Below, piece by piece: positions 1 through 10,223 of a DNA stretch of 18,192 nt. The notes below the pieces were generated by a model, which saw only the letters and a program-made list of their open reading frames with translations, searched no databases and was not told the DNA's origin. How positions within the stretch are numbered: the first letter of the stretch is position 1; each line of letters opens with the position of its first letter. Source of the DNA: Cylindrotheca closterium (taxonomy: Eukaryota; Bacillariophyta; Bacillariophyceae; Bacillariales; Bacillariaceae); the NCBI GenBank assembly GCA_933822405.4, contig CAKOGP040001790.1, forward strand, positions 1 to 18,192, in the 5' to 3' direction. The position numbers and the translations under genes are program-made.

Positions 1-1
1 C

Positions 2-1332
2 AGAAGATCTCGAATTAGTGGCCCGTCAAGTGTTGTTTCCCACGCTTCACTTGACGAATATTTACGCTCTCTGCCACCAGGAGACTGCCTTGGCGACGAC
101 CATCGCTGTCGCTCTTCACTAGCTACTTGCGTCACCTTCCAGAACGTTAAAGGTGTCCCGGAGGAAGGTGACCATGTGAAACAGCGGCAGATCAACTCCT
201 GGCTGCAAGATGAGCGAGTGGGAATAGCGTTGTTGGCGGAGGCCAAAACGTTTTGGCCCTCTATCCCAGACGGCCATGGGTGGAACGATAGGATGCGTTG
301 AGCCACGATGAAGGCAAAGCACAAAGGTTTTAATTCGGCTGTCGCTTATAATAAACGGCAGTCACGATCTTTGGCAACTACAGCCTTTCAATGGGGAGAA
401 TGCATCGTGACAGTGCTCAACCAGGTCTCGCACCGAGCTAAGGAAGGTGGTAGCAATTTGACAGGGCTGGGACATTAGGCTTATGTTTGTCTTCAAGGGA
501 AGAAGCTGAAGACCGGAGGGGGCGATGATCACTCCGGCTCTATGAATGATGTAAATGAGGTGGTCCGAGATCTAGTGGTTGTCTTGGCATATAGGCCAAA
601 TAGAGAAGGTACTGGGGAATCAACTGTGTGGGCCCAACATCGTTTCTACTTTAATTCTATAAAACGTAAGATTGATCTGCGCAAAGCATTGGTCAATGAC
701 TTGTGCAAACAAATTCAAAAGTGGAGGGACGAGGGTTGCGAAGTTTTGCTGGGTGTCGATGCTAACAAAGACCTTTTGGTTCACTCCCCGGACTCCATAC
801 GGCAGCGGTTCCGTGAGCACGGAATGGAGGAAGCGATTTTGAAATGGCACCCCCCCCCCACGGCAACCCACCAACAAAACCAAAGCAACGTTCCCATTGA
901 CGGAATCTTTACCACTTCAGGTGTTCCGGTTCTGGCTGGTGGCTACTACGCATTTGGTGAATTTGTTGAAGCAGACCACAGGGCACTATGGATCGATATC
1001 AACTTGAACACGGCTTTGGGCAATTTCACACCCCAGGGGTCTACCTTTAAACCTCGAAAGCTCACTCTTTTGGATAAGCGGTCAGTTACACGCTATCTTC
1101 AACTGGTCCACCTGGGCTACAAGGAGTATGACATCCCTTCCCATCCTACCAAGCTAATCCAGCACATTGAATCCAATGAGCGACAGATGTCACTCCCGCT
1201 GGCACGCAAATATAACTGCCTTCACCGGCAGATGTATATGGCACGGCGGCTTGCTGAAGACAATTGTCGCACTACCTCATCTGGCAAGGTCCCTTGGTCT
1301 CCAAAATTGCAGGGGGCTTCTGAGATCAATTG
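2..1332 (+). pseudogene. LINE copy 1: APE-type endonuclease region
   Basis: A single frame (frame 2) runs from the window edge to about 1332, interrupted by TGA at 299-301 and TAG at 476-478. The product matches the apurinic/apyrimidinic-type endonuclease of LINEs, which nicks target DNA for target-primed reverse transcription. Visible motifs in order: FQNVKG (near 140), ALLAEA (near 230), LAYRPN (near 585), LGVDANKD (near 750), DGIFTTSG (near 900) and ADHRALWIDI (near 970). These correspond one for one to motifs in copy 2. The longest uninterrupted piece starts at 542. A run of ten C at 850-859 lies inside the frame without breaking it. The frame closes with TGA near 1333, and similarity continues in frame 1. 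Confidence 0.85.
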
Positions 1333-2935
1333 AGTCTCTGGAAGCTACTCCTTAAAGGACGCAATCGATGCCATGTGAGCTCCCAAAAGGTCCGGCGTCT
1401 GATGAAGAAGACAAGACTGTGCAACGCATGGAAGAAGATGACTGATGAATTGGAAGAGGCATTGGCATCTGAACGCAGGGTGTACAAGAAAGCCAAACGT
1501 CAGGCAACCCAATTGAGATGGGACTTTCTTACGGCTCAGACAAAGGATGCAAAGAAGAAGAAATGGATATCCCAGAAGGCCCACGATAAGATTCCTTTGG
1601 TTACAACAAATGAAGCAACAAGAGGAGGCGAGACGCCGTCATTGCGCCCAACAAAAGGGATCTACCGGGGGTTTGCGGGTTATTCAGATGGAAGAACAAT
1701 TACCAGATGGCACTCAGCAGCTGCATACTATCACCAACCGTGCTCTGGTTGAAGAAGGTTGTATGCAAGAAAATGCGGCACGGTACGACCAGACGCGTGC
1801 TCCATATACAACTCCGCCTATGGTGGAACCCTTGTACACAGCATTCACTGGCGCTGAGGCTGAATCTAATTCCGTTGCACTATTGGATGGCCGCTACTCC
1901 CTGCCCAACCTTCTTGACCCTGCCACTACGGCCTTTCTTTCCCATTGCCAATTTCACAAGGATCACTTACCTGTGCACCTTGAGGTTACTACCTCTGATC
2001 ACTTGTATTTCTGGTCTTGAAACCCAGAGGACAAGGGTTCTGAACCTCATGGCTTGCACAACGGACACTTCAAGGCAGCGGCCCAGTCACCAGTTAATGC
2101 CTATTGCGATGCCCTTTTTCGCAATATTCCTTTGGCAACAGGATTTGTCCCCTCAAATTGGCAGAACCTGACGAATTTTGCAATTGAGAAAAAGGCAGGC
2201 AACTTCCGGCTGTCGAAAATGCGTACTATTCAGTGAATGAATTCGGAGGCACAGGCAAACAACAAAATAGCGGGTCGCACGGCCATGCGATATGCCAAGG
2301 AACACTCCTTGATTCCGGACGGTCAGTGTGGATTCCGGGCGGTCAGTGTGGTTCTCGGAAACGCCATCAGGCAATCGATCTGGCCCTGTCCATACGTCTG
2401 GTCTGCGACTTGTTGATTCTCCAACGACGCGCCAAATCCTGCTTTGATCGTATTGTTCATCGGGTGGCAATCATTGCAATGCTCCGGTTTGGGCTGAATT
2501 GGAGGGTCCTATCCTCCATGTTCAACATGCTCTTGTCAGCAACGCATCGGGTGCGGAAAGGCTTTGGCGATTCAGAACATACTTTCAAGCCGCCTTCTGG
2601 TATCCCCTTCCAAGGCTGTGGACAGGGTAATGGGGCAGGACCCTGTCTGTCATAATTTCCCTTGGGATGTTGTATTCGCTCCGCTGCCCTATCAGGGTCT
2701 TGGACTTCCACATTTGTTTGGTTGTCAAGTGTTTAAGCATCTTGAGATTTTGCTCCAACATATGGCCAACAGGACCAAAACTGGTCACTATATGGAGGCC
2801 AACTTCCAAGCCCATCAACTTGAAATGGGGACATCCTTTGGACTCTTGCAACAAGTCTACACCAACACGGCGATCTTAGCTTCAGACACGCGGGTGAAAC
2901 GAGTATGGTATGAACTCAAAGGTCTGGACATCTTG
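1333..2935 (+). pseudogene. LINE copy 1: linker and reverse transcriptase remnant
   Basis: From about 1333 the coding frame is 1 (basic, Lys-rich linker). It moves to frame 2 near 1600 and to frame 1 near 2330. RT landmarks shared with copy 2 include GLHNGHFKA (near 2050), NFAIEKK (near 2180), AKSCFDRIVHR (RT motif A, near 2430) and PFQGCGQGNGAG (RT motif B, near 2610). Immediately after motif B the sequence jumps to a post-RT region (NFPWDVVFAP and onward, frame 2) that lies about 690 bp further on in copy 2. The catalytic FVDD is therefore missing. In-frame TGA codons occur at 2018-2020 and 2234-2236. Similarity to copy 2 ends near ASDTRVKRVWYEL, around 2930. Confidence 0.8.
2311..2350 (+). 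repeat. 20-bp tandem duplication in LINE copy 1
   Basis: Two adjacent 20-bp units, 2311-2330 and 2331-2350, begin GATTCCGG and end GTCAGTGTG, differing at one base. Twenty is not a multiple of three, so the duplication itself moves the RT frame from 2 to 1. Confidence 0.9.
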
Positions 2936-2939
2936 GCTT

Positions 2940-3720
2940 CTTGGAGGAGGAGCTGCCACTGGGTCTTTGCCCGGTCCGAAGGGCAGTGAGGAATGTGTAG
3001 GTGGTCTTCCGCCAGGCCGCACAAGGGGCACCGGTTCTTGGACTTGAGACCCCATTGTTTACGGAACTTGCTGACACCGCACATGCCAACGGTGTATTTT
3101 GTGATGAAGCGCTGCTTGGCGGGCTTCAGCAACTTCATCGCTTGGTGCACGACCGGCCAGTCCACCAATCGGAAGGTCTTGGGAGCAAGGCGGCCTTTGG
3201 CTGCCCAGTATTCCATCAATTCCGGCAGGACAATGACCTCGTCGACCGATGCCAAGGCCAGGCAGGAGACCTTCTCATTGTCAATGTAGATTGCACAGGG
3301 TGCGGAGAAGAACTTGGGGTTTCTGGCAATCGTGTCGTTGGTAGCTATCAGCTCATCGGCGTAGCCTTGAGCAATGTTGTCCACTTTGGAGTTCCGTTGT
3401 TCCCACCAGAACATCTGTTGCCATGTCTTGGTGCGATCAGCATGGCCGCCCACATGTTGTTCGGCCCAGGAGATGTTAGAAACTTGGAGGGCCTCGCGGA
3501 TGGAGGACAAGAGATCAAAGTGTGGGGCGATTGGAGACAGCAGCCAAGTAGAGAAGGCCTGGCAAAGCGCGGCGATCCCATCACACGCCACCCAAACGCA
3601 TGGCTTGTCAAGTGACTTGAGGCGTAGGCAAAGCCAAGAAGCCACCAAGATACCAGCTAACAGACCAATAAGTTCGCTCCGGCAAGGATAGAAGGAGATA
3701 TACTTTGAGCCTGCCGGGTA
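2940..3720 (-). pseudogene. Inverted LINE 3' fragment: RNase H-like domain and zinc-binding motif
   Basis: One open frame on the - strand covers 3789-2857. Roughly 3717 to 2945 of it resembles the RNase H/C-terminal region of LINE copy 2. Visible: CRSELIGL (conserved catalytic Glu position), VACDGIAAL (catalytic Asp position), VGGHAD followed by a WWEQRN block and NSKVDNIA (last acidic position). Later comes CPLCG-(5)-HLHIPHC, a C-x2-C-x7-H-x4-C zinc-binding motif typical of LINE C-termini. The first RNase H strand is missing, so the fragment is 5'-truncated. Its last ~30 codons read antisense through LINE copy 1. The acidic residues missing in copy 2 (see 7197-9080) are present here, so this comes from a better preserved or different family member. 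Confidence 0.8.
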
Positions 3721-3889
3721 GCTAAAAACGTTTACAGTAGAAATTTGTACGTAATATATTGTGTACAACCTAGATCTCAAAACGATCATCCGTCAGTAGT
3801 TGACTAGTCCAACTTCACCTTGTCCACCTTGGAATGCAGTGATATTTGCCTCATAGCAATTGTGTTTCAAATACCTTTTCAGCAACGCT
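3721..3889. other. Junction between inverted fragment and LINE copy 2, with presumed 5' UTR
   Basis: This is an AT-rich stretch (about 3725-3775) followed by sequence leading into LINE copy 2. No conserved gene is seen. A stop at 3854-3856 closes the copy 2 frame upstream, so the first ATG of that frame is at 3890. The exact 5' end of copy 2 is not defined; I infer it lies somewhere between 3720 and 3860. Confidence 0.4.
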
Positions 3890-5965
3890 ATGACCTGGGA
3901 CCAAAGCCAACATTGTGCAATCTCGGAGTATGAGCGGGACGTTGACTTGGACCAGCAAGTGAAGAAGGATGATAATGAGTGGATTGAGAAGCTCCTTGCA
4001 GCCGAGCAGGCTTCTCCAGAATTTGAGGGCACCATCACAATTGACCTGTCAATGCCAGCTGCAAAGGATATGGATGACGGGGCTACGGTCGGAAGCGCGG
4101 CAAATATGGCAGCACTATTGGAGAACATGAAATCCGATGTCAACGACCTTTGCTCGGAATTAGAGACTGCAGCAGAAAAACTGGCTCAAGCTAAGGATGC
4201 GGAGGCTGCCAAGGATGCTTGTATCCTTGAATTGAAGGCCAAAATGGCGGAACAAGCATCAGTCACAGGCAAGCACCGTTCGTCAAGCCCCTCCTCCAGC
4301 AAGGCCACATCATCGGCTGACCACCAACGGTCCCGTCATGCAAGGTTGCGGCGTTTGACGGAAGGCCAAGGTCAAAATCTACGCAACCAACACACATCCA
4401 GCCAGGTGGCCCACTCCTCGCTGGATGCTTATTTAAACTCTCTCCCTCTCGGTAACTACTTCGGCAATGACTCATGTCAGAAGTCTCCTTGCGTTACCCA
4501 GGTCCTTTTCCAAAATGTTCAGGGTCTTCCATTTCCTGTGACACATGATAAACAGAAAGGGCTCTTCAAGTGTTGGACGGATGAGAGAGTGGGTATTGCA
4601 TTGCTGGCTGAAGTTAACCTTCAATGGTCAGCAGTGCCCAGAGGACACAAGTGGTTTGATCAGGTCAAGTCCTTCACTAACCAGGGACATTTCTCTTCAG
4701 TATCTTACTACGAACACCAGGAGTTTCCAACTCCCTCGGCACATCAATGGGGCGGATGTTCTGCTACATTACTCCACAAGGTCGCGCGCCGTGCAAAGTC
4801 AGGCGGCAAAGATGAGACAGGGCTAGGCAGGTTCTCTTGGATCAAGATCCGGGGCAGGGACATCCGACAACAGGAGTCTCAGACTGATGGGCCCCCGGCT
4901 GGTCCTTTAGATCTTGTGGTGGTCTCTGCATACCGTCCGAACAAGGAAGGTACCAATGCTGGTAGTGTTTGGAACTACCAACGGAATTACTGGCTGAGCA
5001 AGGGAGTGACCATGGATCCCCGTGACAAGCTCACACTGGATTTGGTGGACCTGATCAAACAATGGAAGGCGGCAGGGTGTGAGATTCTCCTTGGGTTAGA
5101 TGCAAACAAAGATGTCTCCTACAACTCTCCCTCTTCCTTCCGCCAAGAGATGCGGTCAGAAGGTCTTACTGAGGCCATCTTACACCGACATCAGGGCCCT
5201 TACCCAGCGACAACCCAAAGTTGGATGACGGATACTCCCATCAATGGTATATTTGTGACCAACGGCGTCCGTGTCACTGCAGGTGGGTACTTGGACTTTC
5301 AGCATTATTTTAAGCCGGACCACAGGGGACTCTGGATTGACATTGACCTGGAAGCGACTCTGGGGACCCCACCGGTGACCTCTCCTTCCTTCCAACCATG
5401 TCGGTTGACACTGGCTGATGGCCGATCTGTGGACCGCTATATTAAGGCTGCGGAAGCGGGCTACCGGCATTTTCGCCTTCTTCAACGCTTGACCCAATTA
5501 GCGGAGGATATTTCGCTCCAGGACGGTTACCCTACGGCGAATCAGCAAGATCGATTCAACACCATTCATCGCCAGGCCTATGAGATCCGCCAAAAGGCTG
5601 AGCGCAACTGCCGGAAACTGTCAATGGGTAAGGTTCACTGGTCACCACAAATGCAGCAGAAATGGGATAGGTTGCACCTTTACCAGCTCCTGATCTTGGG
5701 CCATAGACAGGTCAGGACTAGTTCACGGAAGGTCCGGCGTTTGTTGAAGAAGACCGGGCTGACAGATGCATGGAAATTGTCAGAAGCTGACCTGAGGCAA
5801 AGAACATCAAGACTACAAAGAGGTCAAGCGGAAGCGTGCCCATCAGTGGCGCCTGGAATATCTGGAGACCCAATTGGCAGCGGTCCAGAGAGCCAAGAAG
5901 GGCAACATCAAAGCTTGTACCAGACGGACTCGAGTCCAGCGGATGGCACAAAGGAAGAGACCTGA
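3890..5965 (+). CDS. LINE copy 2: coiled-coil N-terminus plus APE endonuclease (broken at its 3' end)
   Basis: This frame opens after the stop at 3854-3856. The first ATG is 3890. Residues ~1-75 are acidic. Residues ~75-125 are Ala/Glu/Lys-rich heptad-like sequence, probably a coiled coil. A Ser-rich basic segment (~130-175) follows, and then the endonuclease domain at about 4490-5370. Endonuclease motifs are all present: LFQNVQG, ALLAEVN, VSAYRPN, LGLDANKD, INGIFVTNG and PDHRGLWIDID. They match the Asn, Glu, Tyr, Asp/Asn and Asp-His positions of APE-type LINE nucleases, so this domain looks intact. After about 5795 the real coding frame moves to frame 0 and the last ~55 residues are out-of-frame noise before TGA at 5963-5965. 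The coiled coil may serve the RNA-binding or oligomerising role that ORF1p has in other LINEs; that is inference. Confidence 0.8.
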   Translation: MTWDQSQHCAISEYERDVDLDQQVKKDDNEWIEKLLAAEQASPEFEGTITIDLSMPAAKDMDDGATVGSAANMAALLENMKSDVNDLCSELETAAEKLAQAKDAEAAKDACILELKAKMAEQASVTGKHRSSSPSSSKATSSADHQRSRHARLRRLTEGQGQNLRNQHTSSQVAHSSLDAYLNSLPLGNYFGNDSCQKSPCVTQVLFQNVQGLPFPVTHDKQKGLFKCWTDERVGIALLAEVNLQWSAVPRGHKWFDQVKSFTNQGHFSSVSYYEHQEFPTPSAHQWGGCSATLLHKVARRAKSGGKDETGLGRFSWIKIRGRDIRQQESQTDGPPAGPLDLVVVSAYRPNKEGTNAGSVWNYQRNYWLSKGVTMDPRDKLTLDLVDLIKQWKAAGCEILLGLDANKDVSYNSPSSFRQEMRSEGLTEAILHRHQGPYPATTQSWMTDTPINGIFVTNGVRVTAGGYLDFQHYFKPDHRGLWIDIDLEATLGTPPVTSPSFQPCRLTLADGRSVDRYIKAAEAGYRHFRLLQRLTQLAEDISLQDGYPTANQQDRFNTIHRQAYEIRQKAERNCRKLSMGKVHWSPQMQQKWDRLHLYQLLILGHRQVRTSSRKVRRLLKKTGLTDAWKLSEADLRQRTSRLQRGQAEACPSVAPGISGDPIGSGPESQEGQHQSLYQTDSSPADGTKEET

Positions 5966-7226
5966 CGGCAACAGAAAGCTCAAGGCAAAGGCTTCTCTGG
6001 CGGCCTCCAGCAGATCAAAGTGGCCCAGGTGGCACAGGATGGTACCTCCCATTGGGTAACATGCCAGTCTCAACGTCTTGTGGAAGAAGGCTGCATGCAA
6101 GAGAACTGGCTCCGGTATGACTAGACCCGCTACCCCTACTCCACTCCCCCCATGACTGAACCTTTGTACTCCGACTTCAATGGCCCCAATGCCGAAAGTA
6201 ACAGCCAAGCATTGCTTCGTGGTCTCTATGAAGGCGAGACAGCGGATCCTTACCTGGTGTCATTCCTGGACCATTGCCAACGGCCGGAGGGCTTGGAAGA
6301 CCAACCCCTGAAAGTGGATCTGGAGGACCATGTTAGCTTCTGGCGTAAGATGGGGGAACACAAAGGTTCGGAGCCACACGGCTTGCATAATGGCCATTTC
6401 AAAGCGGGAGTAGCATCCAACTTGCTGGCCTGCTGCGACACGATCTTTTGCTCCATCCCTTTTGCTACAGGATTTGTCCCAGCCCAGTGGTGCCACTTGC
6501 TCATCTTTGCAATTGAGAAGAAACCAGGCGAGATTCGGGTGGACCTCATGAGCTCGATCCAAATGATGAATTCGGAGCTGCAGGCCAACAACAAGAGAGT
6601 GGGGAAGTGGGCCATGGCCTATGCAGAGCAGCACAACTTGATCCCAAAGGGCGTCACCAGGCCATTGATCTGGCCCTGACGAAGCATCTCACTTGGGACC
6701 TCTTGCATCTTCAACGCCGCCCGGCCGGGTGGATCTTTAACAATGCCAAGTCCTGCTTTGACCGGATTGTTCACAGGGTGGCAATCATAAGCCTCATGCG
6801 CTTTGGGATTCAATGGCGGACCCTTCGCTCCATGTTTGATACACTGATGAAGTCTAAACACCGGGTGCGCACGGGGTTTGGCGATTCAGACCGTGTCTTT
6901 ACCCCTCCGACCCTGATTCCATTTCAAGGATGTGGACAAGGCAATGGGGCAGGACCTCCTATCTGGGTTGCAATTAGCTCCATTCTGTTGGGGATGATGA
7001 TTAGCAAAGGCTTTGGCTTTGACTTTCTGATGTCAATCTCTTGGGCTCCGCTCTTGGCCGATTGCTTTTGTTTCGTCGATGACACTGATGTCTGCCAAGC
7101 GGCACCGTCTCCTGATCAGTCTAGGGAATCTATCGTCCCAGAGGTGGCCAACGCACTGCAATGGTGGTCCCACGGCGTCCGCCTGACTAGTGGCGCATCC
7201 GACCAGATAAATCCTTTTGGTATCTG
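5796..7226 (+). pseudogene. LINE copy 2: linker and reverse transcriptase
   Basis: A basic linker is coded in frame 0 at about 5796-5960 (YKEVKRKRAHQW...). Coding then returns to frame 2 (QQKAQGKGFSGG... to 6679) with one TAG at 6122-6124, where copy 1 has a Gln codon. The RT follows: GLHNGHFKA (near 6380), IFAIEKKPGE (near 6505), then a move to frame 1 near 6650 where copy 1 suggests a few residues were lost. Next come motif A NAKSCFDRIVHR (near 6745), motif B PFQGCGQGNGAGP (near 6920) and motif C CFVDDTDV with the catalytic Asp pair at 7078-7083. The frame closes at 7226, but similarity continues in frame 0 from about 7197. Catalytic residues are present although the frame is broken. Confidence 0.85.
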
Positions 7227-9080
7227 ATTGACTTCAAGTGGAATGCCCAACAAGGTGTGTGGAAATTCCGGCAAAAGGGGGATTTCAAACCATCTCTTCT
7301 TCCCACAGGAATGTCGGAAATTGCGGTTGAACTGGATGATCTGGATGGCACCCTAGTGCATCTACAGTGGTTGGAACCGGATGAATCGGCAAAGACTTTG
7401 GGTATCCTGATGTCCCCCTGCTCAAACAGGAAAGCACAACTGGCGGTGATGCAGGGGAAAGCAAAAGCATGGGCGGATCAGATCCAACCTAGCTTCCTCC
7501 ACCGCTACAATGCCCTCCCTCTCCTTTGCACCACAATCCAGAAGACTTTGGAGTACCCCATGGCGCTCACCTTCTTCTCTCAACAGGAGTGGGACCAGCT
7601 CCTATCCCCAGTGCTCAGGGCGGCACTTCCAAAGTCTGGTATCTGCCGCAACTTTCCTTGTGCTATGGTCTATGCCCCTATTGCACTCCAAGGAGTGGGT
7701 GTCCCTCATCCGTACGGTCTCCAAGTCATCAAGCACTTGGATATGCTACTTCGCCATCCTGCCAATAAGACTAAGACGGGCACCTTCTTGGAGGCTGTCC
7801 TTCAGGCACATCAGCTTGAAACCGGTACCTCATACGGCCTCTTCCAACAAGTCTATGCCAACACCTCCATCCTGGCGTCTGACACGTGGGCAAAGCGGAC
7901 CTGGAGTGAACTCGACTCTCTCTCCATCCACCTGGAGTTTGATTCCCCTTCTCTTCAGCCCCTGCGCCAAGGAGACCAACTGCTAGTCGACCTGTTTGTC
8001 GACTCTTTGGTGGACCAACTTACTTTGAAATGGCTCAACTGGTGTCGGATCTTCCTGCACGCAGTCACTCTTTCTGATATTGTGAATGCTGAAGGAACGG
8101 CGATTACTCTGCAAGCATGGAAAGGGCTAAGAGCGGACAGCTGTTCAGATCGGTACCAATGGCCCCGTACGGCTCGTCCGTCTAACCAATGGTGGACTGC
8201 TTGGCAGCAATGGATTTCTACTCACCTGACCGGCCACTCCAACCAACGCCGTCTCAGTTCTCCGTTAGGCCCATGGCATTCTGTTGACTTATCCTGGAAG
8301 TGGCAATACTCCCCCTCTACCAATACCCTGTTCCACCGTGAGGGTCAACTATGGATCCCTTCCGTTCCTCTTGCCTCCACCAGCCGTCAGCGCACCTTCC
8401 ACTTGCCTCGTCGCTTCAACCCTGATCTCCCACCTCTACCAGTGGACGCTGTCCGCGCCTCGGTCTCTGTCTTCCCTAGCCGTTCTCCAATCCACAAGAG
8501 CCGGGTCCTCCTCCACTCTACGGGCCCTCACCAACCAGCCGAACCACCTGCCCCCCCATCTTCCATCCTTGACCTCTGGCATCACTTTGGCAGCCTGGCT
8601 GAATCAGGTTCTCATGGCTGGGTTCCAGAGGTCATTACCATTGAAGGTAGTGAGGACCGCCTGGTTCAGGCCCTTCGCGCTGGTACCCCTTGTGCTGTGA
8701 GCGACAGCTCTTACAAAGCTAAAGTGGGCACAGCCTGCGCCCACATTCTCACTGAGGACCGCAGGGATATCATCTGGATCACCTGCCAAACCCCTGGGAA
8801 ATTTGACGACCAGAGTTCCACGCGCAGCAAATTGATTGGCCTTATGGCCTCTCTCCTGGTTTTGGACTGGCTGTCTCAGGTCGCCCACCTGAAACTCTTT
8901 GCCAGCCAACCATTGTTTGAGATGGCCTGCAACGGGCTCATAGCTCTTGATGAGTCCTTCTCTGAAGTCCACCTGTCATCGTCTGGTGCCCAATTTGATC
9001 TGGCCTCAACCATCCGGGCCTTGCTTCGCCACCTTCCCCTCCAAGTTCATCGGCGCCATGTTAAAGGCCACTGGACAAGC
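7197..9080 (+). pseudogene. LINE copy 2: post-RT region and degenerate RNase H-like domain
   Basis: Frame 0 is open from about 7197 (RPDKSFWYLIDFKW) to about 9080. The first ~700 bp form the RT thumb/connection. GVPHPYGLQVIKHLD and TGTSYGLFQQVY are also found in copy 1. After a Pro/Ser-rich stretch (about 8400-8570) comes an RNase H-like domain at about 8690-9140. It shows AVSDSSYKAKVG (first Asp kept), RSKLIGL where the inverted fragment at 2940-3720 has RSELIGL, and MACNGLIAL where the fragment has VACDGIAAL. The last acidic position is Gly in the following frame (NVEVGSKA). Three of four expected acidic residues are therefore absent, so this domain is probably inactive. Coding moves to frame 2 near 9078. 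Confidence 0.75.
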
Positions 9081-10223
9081 ACCGACCTTTCTCCCAACTG
9101 GACTGGTGGGAGCAGCGCAATGTGGAAGTGGGCTCCAAAGCACAATCCTACCGCCGCCTGCTGGAGTCTACGGGCCGCTCGGCTGTCTCCAACCCCCGCT
9201 TCTTCCACAAACCTGTGTCTTTATTCATCGACGGTGTTAAGTCTTCCAAACTGGATCAGGCTCACATCATGGAGCTGGTCTCTCTTTCTGCCCTTCAAGC
9301 ATATTGGTCCTCCAAGGACCGCCTCTCCAAGCAGTCCATCCGTGAGGTCGATTGGTTATCTCTTGCACGCGCCATGAAGGCCCTCTCAGCAAATCTCCAA
9401 CGCTGGACACCCAAATATATCTCCGGTATGACAGGCGTGGGCAAATTCTTGGCCATTTGGAACCGTTCGGCGAAGAGCTCCTGCCCCAGATGCTCCTCCT
9501 GCCCCATGGAAGATCATCTCCATGCCCCACGCTGTCCTGCTCCTACTGCAGCGGCAGAATGGTCAAAACGCCATTTGGCCCTCCGGACCTGGATGCAGAC
9601 CCAGCAGACTGCCCCAGCAGACTGCCCCAGAGATTGAAGCCTTCCTCTTCAAATACATGAAGACAGTCCGTCAGCCTTCCTTTGGCGTTCCCACCGTCCG
9701 AGCCTGGTCCCGCCATCCCCACCTCTTCCAAAGTGCCATCTCTTCCCATGCCACGCTTGGGGCCCAGGGCCTCATTGAAGGCCTAGTGTCCCCTAAATGG
9801 AGACACCTGCAGGCCCTTCACTTCTCCTACATTGGCTCCAAGAAGTCCGCCAACCTTTGGGCCTCCCGCCTGATCCAACAACTGATCCGGATTGGGCACT
9901 ACATGTGGAAAAACCGCAACCGGCTTGCCCACTCTGAAGACAGCTCCTAGTACACAGCTCACAAGCGGGAGATTGACATCGGCATCCGCGAACAGTTCGC
10001 CATGGGCCTGATGGATATCCCCCCACGCTTGCAGTACCTCTTTTGGGACTCCCGCAAAACTGTCCTCAACAAATCACTTGAAGATCGTCAACATTGGCTG
10101 CGCCTTGTCTCCCGTGAGAGAGCAATCAACCGTCGCTCTCTAGCCAGGCAACGCCAGATGATCTTTGACTTGGCGCGACCCGCCAACCCAACATCGACTC
10201 GGCCACCCGGCGCTAGTCCATAA
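9078..10223 (+). pseudogene. LINE copy 2: zinc-binding motif and C-terminal extension
   Basis: Frame 2 carries the end of the RNase H-like region (QLDWWEQRNVEV) and then the segment shared with the inverted fragment: QAYWSSKDRLS, KYISGMTGVGKF, and the zinc-binding motif CPRCSSCPMEDHLHAPRC near 9480-9535. A 13-bp tandem duplication at 9605-9630 shifts the frame to 0. Coding then runs to TAA after PPGASP at about 10223, interrupted by one TAG at 9948-9950. The final ~195 residues are rich in Arg, Trp and Gln (WASRLIQQLIRIGHYMWKNRN, LYLFWDSRK-like segments). I recognise no named domain there. It may be a nucleic-acid-binding tail, which is inference. Confidence 0.75.
9605..9630 (+). repeat. 13-bp tandem duplication causing a frameshift
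   Basis: The sequence CAGACTGCCCCAG occurs at 9605-9617 and again, perfectly, at 9618-9630. Removing one copy joins frame 2 (MQTQQTAP) directly to frame 0 (EIEAFLFKYMK), so the duplication explains the frameshift at this point. Confidence 0.92.

Larger units (their letters stand above)
1..2936 (+). mobile_element. LINE-type retrotransposon, copy 1 (truncated, degenerate)
   Basis: Translated segments in frames 2, 1, 2, 1 and 2 align in order with the longer LINE copy at about 3800-10477, covering endonuclease, linker, RT palm and part of the post-RT region. The 5' end lies outside the window. The right end is where similarity to copy 2 stops, about 2930-2940, and an inverted LINE fragment begins. 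Relative to copy 2, about 690 bp including the RT FVDD motif are missing near 2645. Stops at 299-301, 476-478, 2018-2020 and 2234-2236 plus several frameshifts show that the copy is dead. Confidence 0.85.

Noticed and set aside
850..859. A run of ten C in LINE copy 1 as a sequencing error or frameshift point.
   Set aside because: The reading frame is the same on both sides when compared with copy 2, so no error needs to be assumed.
3001..3615. A 204-codon + strand frame.
   Set aside because: It is antisense to the RNase H/zinc-motif fragment, which has clear family motifs on the - strand.
1..3789. LINE copy 1 plus the inverted fragment as one twin-primed insertion.
   Set aside because: In twin priming the inverted part lies 5' of the 3' segment; here the two segments meet by their 3' sides.
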